DNA of 64,000 nucleotides, from contig NC_020166.2 of NCBI RefSeq assembly GCF_000224145.3, positions 6,557,632-6,621,631 of the forward strand, in the 5' to 3' direction. Of this stretch, positions 50,272 to 64,000 are shown one piece after another. The notes beneath the pieces were generated by a model. That model was not told where the DNA came from. It saw nothing but the letters and a program-made list of their open reading frames with translations, and searched no databases. Both the position numbers and the translations under genes were made by a program. The stretch comes from Ciona intestinalis (lineage: Eukaryota; Chordata; Ascidiacea; Phlebobranchia; Cionidae). Position 1 is the first letter of the stretch. Each line of letters opens with the position of its first letter.

Positions 50272-51642
50272 TCTTAGCTGTACAGTACATGCTGTATCTA
50301 GGAGTACCTATCAACACCACTTAATCAATATGCTGTCAATACCTTCAAAGCTATGTTGAGTTGACAGCAGCCCGTACTGCCATAGCCAGCAGCTACTGTC
50401 AATTCAAAAACTGTGCATGGCGGATAAGGATACTGATGATTGGGTTTTACTTTTGGTTGCGGAGTTTTTAACTTTCTAGTTTCACAAACAATTTACGAAA
50501 GTTTCGTAGAAAATGTCGATGCCATAATTTGGATGTGTTTTTATGAAGTGTGTAAAGCAACTTTAAAATTTATCGTCTTATCTGAATTGTCCCTGATGTA
50601 ATTTTTGCATGATGTTAATATTGCTGATACTATTTTGTATTTTACCATTACAGTTTATCCTACCTTTAAATTTCCACAAAACTGAACAAATCTAAGTAAC
50701 CATGACGTCACAAATCCAGTTGTCAGCTTAAACGCCAAACTGTTTATCCTTTCGCGCTATCACAGCCTCATTTTCACTATTGCGTCACAAATACGCTAGT
50801 ATTGCGTCACAGCTGACGTTTCTTATTTTTACGTAAAGCTTGGGGTTTCCCCGTTTACATAGGTGCGTAAATGGTCAGCTGTTGCGAAACCACATCTGCC
50901 GTGTATTTGTTTCCCACTCGGTAGCGTGCCGCGTTGTTTTTCGCTCATTTTATTTAAATTAACATGAGAATGTTTTACGCTACGGTTTCATTTGTCCTTA
51001 ATTTGATAAGGCAAGTAGTTATACTTGTTTAATTAGGCAGAAAGCAGCTGTTAATGTGTGACAAGTTGTGCGACATGTAGTCAACAACAACCAACAGCTT
51101 AATGTTTGTCGATATTAAGAAATTAAATATAAAACATGACTTTTCTGAAGACCAAGCTAAATCCCTACGCGACCTGCAAGACTAAAAAAAGGCTTTTTTA
51201 TATAAAACAGAGTGATTTTTGCCGTTCTTTACACCAATATCGCGCAAAATATGTAAAAAAGGTTTAAATCAAATGAACAAGGTTTCAGGAAGTGCTTACG
51301 ATGATTAAAAACTTGATCTTCAATGTTAATAAAGTTGGTCACTACTCTGACGATGTTTCTCCCTCAAGTTATGCCCGATATCACGTGGTTCGAAGTCGTT
51401 GCTGAACACGATCATACCCGGTCTCTGAAAATTGCGTTTGTGTTAGCGCAAGTGGATTATGAATAAATGTCACTTATTCATTCTCGAGTGACAAGATCAT
51501 AGTTTTTATAACACGGTTGTACTGTTTTATACAAGTAAAAAAACGTGTTGAATTTGTCACTCAATAGAAAAGGATACGGCGGGTTGTAATCCGGGCGTAC
51601 TAAGAATTTCGTTGCACACGGTACACAATGGTTAACTTTAAT
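50272..51642. other. convergent intergenic spacer
   Basis: 3' side of ARMC1 (+) and of the NLR-like gene (-). Contains ATTGCGTCACA-type repeats near 50770-50810 and otherwise AT-rich sequence. I see no gene. Confidence 0.6.
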
Positions 51643-51836
51643 ATAGTAGAGTGGGAAAGACGGGACAACTTTTCTTTCTGTTTCTTGTCCCATTTGGTAG
51701 TAAACAAAGAACACGCTTTGAAAGAATTATAAGACCGTATCCTCACGACTCCCGTAAACCGTTGTTAATTGTTAAAACACGATCAGGATTTGGATATTTT
51801 CTAGATAGGTATCCCATCTTACCCCACATAGTATAT
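51643..51836 (-). mobile_element. TAGTAGGGTGGGG-family MITE
   Basis: AATATAGTAGAGTGGGAAAG at the left, CATCTTACCCCACATAGTAT at the right, with a minus-order interior (TTGTCCCATTTGGTAGTAAA, TAAAACACGATCAGGATTTG). Confidence 0.88.
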
Positions 51837-52066
51837 ACTTTACATTGCATGTGCAGATGCCAAACAAGTGGGGTGGTTCCAACATCAGAATACTTGCTGA
51901 GTTAAGCTACTTTCAGTTATACTTTAACAGCGTTACGCTTCGTATCAATAGCCTGTACATATCCTCCAGTAACATGACATGCGATATACACGTCTGTAAC
52001 TTGATGCGCTAAGGCTATGTTTTATCGTCACGCATCTTACCCAAAGTTAGTATAGAGAGATCTTAC

Positions 52067-55000
52067 CGGGCTTTCTAAATTCGCATAATGCTCTTCAATA
52101 AGACCGACACCTTGCTTGGATACGTTGCAATATGCGACGTGAAGTCGGTTAAACTTGTGCATGAACCTCACCAACATGTTTGATGCCGAGTCTCCCAAGT
52201 CGCAGTCTATAATTCGAATTTCTTCAAGCTAAAAAATGTTAGATGTACGCAAAAGACATAAACAGCGAACACGTAGATATATATTTAAATATATATTTAC
52301 CTTTCCTTGTATATTTGACATCCGACTTGCGAAAGTACGAAAGCTCTCTCCGGTAAAGATGACTTTTTCCAAAACTAAATGTTGCATTTTACTCTCTTCT
52401 AAGTACTCGGCTGCAGTGCCGATTAGATGAACAATACTCATAACATCGTTGTTGCATAACATCAGTGGCTCCGACTCTTTAAATAAACATAGCATAACAA
52501 TTAACACTGGCATCTGCATAGGTTGTTGTGCCAAGCACTATTGAGTAGGAATATGATTACAAAATGTCTCCTATAGCATTACGCGTAGCTCATCAGGTGC
52601 AGATACTATATAAGTATACATCAATGTACGTTTATAATATCTTACCCGCCCCCATCAGTGTAATTGAAGCCGGGAGACGCTTCGCCACTTTTAAAGTGAA
52701 GGGCTTTTCATCTGCCTCATGCACCCAGTTGCACATAAGCATTAACATGTGACGGTCTTGGATCTCTCGCCCAAACCCGACCTCGGCCTTCACCTCTAAA
52801 CTTAACTTTCGCTTCTTCCATCTGGTGTCGTACCTTTTCGTTGGCAGAACCTTTTTGATATTCGCCACATTCTGTCGATTGATCAGGCCGTATAAAAACT
52901 TCCCCACCATTTCCCATCTGCTATCTTCCATCAAGTAGTTTTCGACCGCTTCAAACTCCTCGTTGTCAGAATAGAACATAATGTACACTGCCGTGAAGAA
53001 CTCTTGCCAGAGTCGATGCGAGAAAGAATATCGATGCTCACCTTCGAATATCCGGACCTTCAACCTTGTGCTTCCGTCTAGAAACGTCACCATAAACGCT
53101 TGCAATGCTTTTACTGTGACGTCAGCTGCTTCAAGATCCGTTTCGTCGAAGACAAGCCTGCGTTTCAGGAATCCATTTTTGGCAAGCTTGGCTACCCTTT
53201 CTAACTGGTCTGTTGGTACATGCAGCATATGCTCAGATCTGATATATCGGTCGAGGAGATAGATCAACACGCGACTGATGCTGTTTAGTTTTCTGTTGCC
53301 CATGTTGCTGTCACGAAGTACTGCGTACAAGATCATGCAGAACACTGGGACGTAACACGCACTCTCGAGATCGGGATCCTGATGCAGGATTTTGTAAGTC
53401 TTTGCCCAATCTTTGCCGCAGATTTGCTTTCCGAGTTCTTTCTGTGCTTCTTGGCTCAATCCAATGACATGAATAATGACACCTGGTCTGAAGTAATCTC
53501 CCAGGAGCGCAAATGATTGCCGAGTCCTGCAAGTGATCACCACCCTGGCTTTCGGCAATAACCTGCCACTCATGAGACTCTTCACCAACATATGGACGGC
53601 AACAACATCATTTGGAGAACATACCGGCCCTCGTAATGAATTTGCCATTTCCGTTGTATTCGCTTCATCCAATCCATCAAAGATGAATGAAATGCTAGAA
53701 TCTTCTACCAGTTCCCAGCCAATGTGTTTCTTTTGCTCCAAGGTCAGATCCACGGCTTCACTCATGCTGTACTTGCACATGAAATCCACAAGACTCAGAT
53801 TTTCGTCGAAGTTGATTTCTTTGCACCGCATGTACACCACTTTATTGGAGCCAGGCAAAATGTTACCCATCAGAATCCCTTCCGTAAGTTTCCGCGACAA
53901 AGTGCTTTTCCCGATACCTGACTGGCCTGAAATAAGCAAACGATTGCCATGTTCCCATAAATACCGATCGTATGCTTTCTTCGATGTGATTTTCTTCTTT
54001 GCTTCGTTTTCAGCATTTTCCCTTGCTAGATTGAAAATCTCTCTCAGCTCGACGTTTCCCCGCGGAGTGTTCATCTCCTGGAAGGACCGACGGTTTCCAA
54101 ACGTGACGTCATCGAGTGGTACCCCCTGCTCGCTGGAGAGCTCCAATTTCACCGAGTTGATTGGGTAGTCTAGTTCTATGGGAGATTGTGTTTCACCGAT
54201 TATCTCCAGGCTGTGGGCTTCCAGCTTGTTGTAAAAATCTTGAGCTAAAATTGTATTTCTGTTAAAAATCTAAAGACGAGCAATATATATGTAGTGTTCA
54301 TGCTCATCGTTTATATTCATGCTATCATATATCACGAAGTATTTGATATCTATGTATCGTATCACGTGATCGCATCATATATTCATAACCACGATTATTA
54401 ACTCGACTAATAATATACCGAACTAACTAAGAGTCCAGCCTCTAGTCTTTAAATGATAGAACTAGACAGTCGAACACTATATGCACGCATAATGCAACCG
54501 CATATTTTATATGCTTTGTAACAGAAGGCCCATACCGATACCTTACGCGGATTAGGAACCCGTTTTCCAGCATGGAATACATATACAGCAGCTGACAATG
54601 GAAATGTGTTGTAATTGAGGAAATAAAAAAAATTATATTATGTTTGTCTCTCATGTAGTATAAAAAGAAAGGCATTCGTCTGTGGTTATGATATCAAAAA
54701 AACATTACAGTTACGGAAAATTACTGGTACTTATTTCCAAGATAAAAATAACTAAAGTAGACTTGTGGAAATGCCAAGAAACCGATATGCCATCTATAAC
54801 GTATGAATGGAATAATACAAACAATGTTCGCGCTTACGATCTATCAAGTTACTTTTTGTAGACACATGTTACAAATGTAACAGAGCTATTTTGATACGGA
54901 TTTCGAACCTTTTACAATTATACATGATATAAAATTCCAATGTTTTTTTACTCAATTACCGATGGCGCAATGTTATTGTTTCGTCGTATCATATTACGCA

Positions 55001-55532
55001 TGATATAATCTGCTAACACTAGGGTGTTTCCTGATACATAAGCCCACAATAATACAAATACGATGTTTCAAAGTTTCATAACATTTCTAACAATAAAATA
55101 TTGAATTCACGTATAGCCTATAACACGCGAGCGGCAACCGAATCTTGTTTCCCAATATCGAATAACATGTTTGGGTTGTTGCTTGTAAGTCATACAAGAC
55201 AATGTAAAGCAAGTGCAACAACCATATATATTACTGAACATCATTCTATACTGTGTTTACACACCTGCTGTCAAATTGGCTTTCGTCGCTTCCTCCAATA
55301 CAACACCAGGATCTACATGATAGAAATAGTATGAGCGACTAACTACATAAAACTTGCATTATATTCTATTTTCTCGTCCCATTTGGTAGTAAACAAAGAA
55401 CATTCAAAACTTATCCCCACCAAAATCGCATCCTCACGAGTCACGACCCACATTTACCGTACTTCTATTGGTTAAAACACGATCAGGATACTTAAATGTT
55501 ATGTGGTTAAGGTGTCCCGTTTTCCCCCACTT

Positions 55533-55570
<38 letters not shown>

Positions 55571-56436
55571 GATGTTGGCGTCCCGTTATTCACCGTGACG
55601 ATATTAATAACGTCTGCAGAATACTGCTGTTGCGTTTCGGGATATTTGAAGACAGGTGTTCCTGGACAAATCGTAAAGCAATTGAGTTAATGCAACTATA
55701 GGCACAGTAGGGCGGGGGGAGATATATAAGACGCCTTTTTAATCTAATTTGTCGTCCCATTTGGTCCTAAATATTCAAAGAATTACAAAACCGTATCTTA
55801 CTCTCCACTCCAAGCATAGACCGTTGTTAATTGTTTAAAATACGAACAGGATATTTGGATATTATGTGCTAAAGGCGTCCCGTTTCCATATAGTAGGGTG
55901 GAAAAAACACTCTACTATAATACGCGTATGAAAGTACGTGTCTTCAAGAATCGGCAACGTTAAAAAAGGAGACAACACACAATTCAATTATAGTCAAAAC
56001 GGATAAAGTGCCAGTAACCAGATGGTTTAAAATGGACCAATATGTGCTTACAAAAAAGATATACTGAAAAATATTATATTAACCTTGAGTTGGTGACTCA
56101 AACGCACTTCCGGGAGTTGTCTGGTTGCTTTGACCTACCAAGAAAACACAGTTTTAACAAACTTATGTTATTACAGCATCATATAATATGAAGCTTAAGA
56201 AGAAGTAAAATACCGTTAACATCCTGTGCTGAAAATACCGACGAAGACGAATTTATCGATGACTGTGATGTACCTCTGCTTGACATTCCTAAAAGATTAA
56301 GTCATAAACTTAGTCGAAAACATTGTTTTAGAGTACACAAACTAACTTTACCTCTAGGTCTGCACTGTGGTCCTACTAGAATTGGCGTAGAGCTTGAGCC
56401 TGAAGAACCAGCTTTCTTTTCTTCTTGCTTTTTCAT
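52067..56436 (-). CDS. NLR-like protein: NACHT ATPase with leucine-rich-type C-terminus
   Basis: Minus-strand exons: 56436-56352, 56288-56214, 56134-56084, 55661-55569, 54244-52646, 52476-52301 and 52228-52067, giving at least 747 residues; the true end is unresolved. Four small phase-1 exons encode a Ser/Thr/Gln-rich N-terminus of about 100 residues. The large exon holds the NACHT NTPase: Walker A GQSGIGKST (about 208-216), Walker B FIFDGLDEA (about 288-296) and an R-rich sensor ARVVITCRTRQ, then winged-helix-like and helical regions with YSFSHRLWQEFFTAVYIMFY. The last two exons (HLVLEKVIFTGESFRTFA; IRIIDCDLGD, RLHVAYCNV) have the spacing of NLR leucine-rich repeats. NLRs are cytosolic innate sensors that oligomerise on ATP. 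No death-fold or PYD/CARD effector domain is seen. After 52067 a gtaaga donor and a TACTAAC branch-point-like sequence suggest one more short exon; otherwise translation would stop at about 52032. Confidence 0.85.
55362..55566 (-). mobile_element. MITE lacking one end, followed by (AT)n
   Basis: TTCTATTTTCTCGTCCCATT through TTTTCCCCCACTTTACTATA covers all but the left terminus. An (AT)n run at about 55540-55566 starts directly from the right terminus. In the intron before exon 4 of the NLR-like gene reads on to that exon's donor side. Confidence 0.75.
55704..55920 (-). mobile_element. MITE with a second MITE end inserted at its right side
   Basis: CACAGTAGGGCGGGGGGAGA at the left, minus-order interior (GTCGTCCCATTTGGTCCTAA), GGCGTCCCGTTTCC at the right; directly after this comes ATATAGTAGGGTGGAAAAAA and ACTCTACTATAA, a tiny second terminus pair. 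In intron 3 of the NLR-like gene. Confidence 0.7.
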
Positions 56437-57257
56437 TTTAACTGAGAACCTTTTGACTTATTTGCTTCCTTACTTAGTTTTGTAACTCAACGTACAAAAG
56501 AAAAACAAGTCTGTATAAAAACAAAAGCAGGTAATAGTTTTAAATAAATGAATCTACGTTTACAAATATTGACGGTTAACCCAACATGCCTTTTGGTTGT
56601 AATCAGCTCTCATACGCTCAACTCCCCAACTGAGGCTGATGCTACTAGATTGAAGTCTTATATAGGATATGTAATACGATACCGAGTGGAAACTACCCTC
56701 CATCTCAGTGTAACAAGAGTTGTTTGTGTTCAACGACGGCCGCACGCGACGACTATTATACTATGTTCTATTATACAAGAGATCACAGATCTAATGCGTG
56801 AGCACGTTTAAAACTAATTAGCATAGTATTAATTAACCCTTTTACTACAACGGTCGGCTACGCTCGACTAAAAACAAACCCGAAGTAACTTACAAAGCGG
56901 CTTTCAGTTGCCATTGGTGACTGCGGAGCAGTAGGAAGAATGCATTTTTTACATGTAAAGACTTATTATTATTATGTATGAGGATTAAGTGATTGGTAAA
57001 GAATATGTGTAAATACGCTTTGTACATTCCCGTACCCTTGTATACTTACATTAGTTAACCTTGTCGTTGCTTAAAATCGCTTGTTTTCGTAAATTTGGAT
57101 AAACCGTAGTCACGCAGTAATTAGGTAATGTTAGAAGTTAAAATTATTCATATGGTGTTTAATTAAAAATAATTTTTCAATTACGATTAATGATAATCGG
57201 TATAAGAGTAGTGCATTTAATGCGTCCCCACTTAAATGCTAATAGTTTGATTTATGT
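56437..57257. other. divergent intergenic region
   Basis: Upstream of the NLR-like gene (-), towards PPP1R42 (+). AT-rich; chance open frames on both strands at 56548-56811. No gene or repeat recognised. Confidence 0.55.
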
Positions 57258-58012
57258 AAAGTGCATGAGGAAACTAATCGTTAATTAATTGCTCATCGTG
57301 CGTTTTAAATCTGAAAATTAAGTCTAAAAATAATAAATATATATTATGATTTGATTTCAATCAAGAGAATAAGGAAAAATGCTAAAATTAAGAATTGAGA
57401 TAAGTGCGGAATAAAGTCAGGAAAACAACAACAACAACAACAACAACAAGAAGAACAACTGTTCGACGAAAAATGATCTATATCAGAGTCCGTGTATAAA
57501 CATATACGGACTCTGATCTATATGACCACTAACGTGCTCAATAATTATGTTCTTATACTTTGCCGTACGTTCATAAACTCGCTTCACTATGCATTTATTA
57601 ATGTCTCTAAATATTTATCAGTGTCCATTAGAGTGTTTTTATGTTTAAACAGTATAGAGTAATGTTAAAATATAATAAAATATTCTGTATGGGTAAGAAA
57701 GGGGTCGTAAAAACCTAAAAACTTTCAAAGTACTCACCGCTAGGTAGAGTACGTGGTTGCTTAGAAACGAACGCGCAAACTCCATATTTGTTTTTATTCA
57801 CAGTTGTGTTCGATTGACTCGCCTGTTTTACAATTGTGTCCGCTCACTGCACAGGGCATTGATAGTGAAGTTACTATGTTTATATTTATGTCTTGTAAAT
57901 CCAATATCTTGTGCAAGTTGTGTCACAGATTATTAAAAATATAAAAAAGCTAATGTTTTCATTCAGACTCGTACTTTCTGTCTAATTTCATTTATAATGG
58001 TTCGTCTAACAG
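57258..58012 (+). repeat. first copy of duplicated PPP1R42 5' region
   Basis: This 755-base stretch is repeated at 58063-58757 with a few percent difference and several indels. It starts AAAGTGCATGAGGAAA and ends ATGGTTCGTCTAACAG, the first 16 coding bases of PPP1R42, then hits the assembly gap. Differences include a longer (ACA)n run near 57427-57449 and a 40-base extra segment at 57484-57523. Confidence 0.9.
57484..57515. mobile_element. 32-bp foldback insertion with 8-bp target duplication
   Basis: The insert begins CAGAGTCCGT and ends ACGGACTCTG, exact 10-base inverted repeats around a 12-base centre. It is flanked by ATCTATAT on both sides (57476-57483 and 57516-57523). The duplicate copy has a single ATCTATAT at 58262-58269 and no insert, which is the empty site. 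The 8-base duplication and CAG-starting ends are typical of the hAT superfamily. Confidence 0.8.
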
Positions 58013-58062
58013 NNNNNNNNNNNNNNNNNNNNNNNNNNNNNNNNNNNNNNNNNNNNNNNNNN
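58013..58062. other. assembly gap (50 N)
   Basis: Exactly 50 unknown bases, probably a placeholder of arbitrary length, between the two copies of the PPP1R42 upstream region. Confidence 1.
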
Positions 58063-58741
58063 AAAGTGCATGAGGAAAGTAATCGTTAATTAATCGATCA
58101 TCGTGCGGTTTTAAATCTGAAAATCCAGTCTAAAAATTATAAATATATTATGATTTGATTTCAATCAAGAGAATAAGGAAAAATGCTAGAATTAAGAGTT
58201 GAGATAAGTGCGGAATAAAGTCAGGAAAACAACAACAACAACAACTGTTCGACGAAAAAAGATCTATATGACCACTAACGTGCTCAATAATTATGTTCTT
58301 ATACTTTGCCGTACGTTCATAAACTCGCTACACTATGCATTTATAAATGTCTCTAAATATTTATCAGTGTCCATTAGAGTGTTGCTATGTTTAAACAGTA
58401 TACGGTATTGTTAAAATACAATAAAATATTCTGTATGGGTAACAAAGGGGTCGAAAAACCTAAAAACTTTCAAAGTACTCACCGCTAGGTAGAGTACGTC
58501 GTTGCTTAGAAACGAACGCGCAAACTCCATATTTGTTTTTATTCACAGTTGTGTTCGATTGACTCGCCTGTTTTATAATTATGTGCGCTCACTGCACAGG
58601 GCATTGATAGTGAAGTTACTATGTTTATATTTATGTCTTGTAAATCCAATGGCTTGTGCAAGTTGTGTCACAGATTATTAAAAATATAAAAAAACTAATG
58701 TTTTCATTCAGACTCGTACTTTTTGTCTAATTTCATTTATA

Positions 58742-58757
<16 letters not shown>
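58063..58757 (+). repeat. second copy of duplicated PPP1R42 5' region
   Basis: Matches 57258-58012 from AAAGTGCATGAGGAAA to ATGGTTCGTCTAACAG and continues into the intact first exon of PPP1R42, so this is the copy attached to the gene. It should contain the gene's promoter and 5' UTR. Confidence 0.9.
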
Positions 58758-63093
<4,336 letters not shown>

Positions 63094-63111
63094 CCACACA
63101 TATGTTTTGAA

Positions 63112-63117
63112 AATAAA
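63112..63117 (+). terminator. PPP1R42 poly(A) signal
   Basis: AATAAA 19 bases after the PPP1R42 stop codon, the only close canonical signal downstream of the last exon. Confidence 0.6.
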
Positions 63118-64000
63118 CCTCTTGCTGCTTACCGTGAGTTTTACTCAAAATTAACATTTCGATTATATTTAAAACATAGTAAATTATCTATTATTAAATT
63201 TTACCCTTTGGTTCAAAAGTGGCCTTCAACAAATTGTACATGGCAGTTAAAGCTGCTTTATTGCATTAAAAATTGCTTATATTTCATATATTGTTATGTA
63301 TTGACATTACTTTCACTTTATGTTCATTATCACCATTATAAACCATCAATGTAAGATAATGTGTTATTTTAAGCCATCCCTCTAAACATACGAACAATAT
63401 ACAGACAGTGATATGGACGCTCACGTAAGTAACTTGATAGTAAGGTGATAGGGAACAATACAAACAACAATTTGATGATTTAATACGATAGCTGGAATGC
63501 TTTGTAGTATTGTAATAATTATCGCTTATTAAAGACTTCATAAAATTTCTATTGTTCATCATAAAGATTGGTATTCATGAATAGAAACCTTAATTACAAT
63601 GAGAGTAGCAACACACCGACCTGAACCTCGTAACTGCGGATTTAATGCTAAGTACTGTAACACACCATACATTTCAACCAGTGGAAAATGACACTAACTA
63701 AAAATACACTATGTTAGTAAACTATATAAAGAAAATCTTAGTAGTGTCCTGTTTCGCTTCGCGTCCGTATTGTAACCAAAGGATACAAAGTTCTATGCTT
63801 ATGCTTTTACAAAGGTGGGTGATCGTGTACTTTGGCAAGACAATTAACATTCATTGATGTTTTATCCAAATTGTCAGCGGTACAAAAAAACCACAAAGTT
63901 AAGCAGGCAGGTGTATGAAATAAGCTACTTGTGTTATAACCTTATTGTTGCCCACAACAAGCGTATTTAAGTGTCATTCCTTCAATACATCAATTGTTTG
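63118..64000. other. right-edge intergenic sequence with SINE remnant
   Basis: No gene seen. At about 63825-63975 a decayed SINE can be read (TACTTTGGCAAGACAATTAA, TTTATCCAAATTGTCAGCGG, CCACAAAGTTAAGCAGGC). The rest is AT-rich sequence. Confidence 0.55.

Noticed and set aside
53533-54168. 211-codon open frame on the plus strand
   Set aside because: It is antisense to the NACHT exon, whose frame has clear Walker motifs and splice borders. The plus frame has no family-like motif.

Overview
The window looks like tunicate nuclear DNA, most likely Ciona. It is AT-rich, with short exons, compact introns and animal-type splice sites. Its protein-coding genes match well-known animal families. About twenty copies of one short inverted-repeat DNA element lie between and inside the genes. 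The species is my inference from gene content and repeat style; no database was searched.

Layout. Positions 1-9250 are mostly non-coding; three isolated minus-strand exons there could belong to one unidentified gene running off the left edge. Then come GDP-L-fucose synthase (GFUS, +, 9536-11815), the ciliary WD-repeat protein CFAP52 (+, 12399-18591), a single-CUB type I membrane protein with a very basic tail (-, 19115-24103), an ANKRD66-like ankyrin protein (+, 25777-28963), a divergent AP-2 transcription factor (-, 29326-32179), a GPCR with LDL-receptor class A modules (-, 32766-37060), nucleolar NOL10 (-, 39719-47409), ARMC1 (+, 48199-50271; head-to-head with NOL10), a NACHT/leucine-rich-repeat NLR-like protein (-, about 52067-56436), and the leucine-rich-repeat protein PPP1R42 (+, 58742-63093). 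A 50-N assembly gap at 58013-58062 is flanked by two near-identical copies of the PPP1R42 5' region.

I rebuilt each gene by chaining exons with GT/AG borders and matching phase. All complete models give lengths divisible by three and end at a stop codon. The exception is the 3' end of the NLR-like gene. The genes are not an operon or pathway; they are unrelated neighbours, though CFAP52 and PPP1R42 belong to cilium/centrosome-associated families.

The least ordinary items are: the CUB protein with an SR-like cytoplasmic tail, the LDLa-only GPCR lacking the acidic residue of its DRY-type motif, the NLR with a low-complexity N-terminus instead of a death-fold domain, a 32-bp foldback insertion with an 8-bp target duplication whose empty site is preserved in the neighbouring duplicate, a 515-bp long-inverted-repeat element in NOL10, and a MITE that abuts a splice acceptor.
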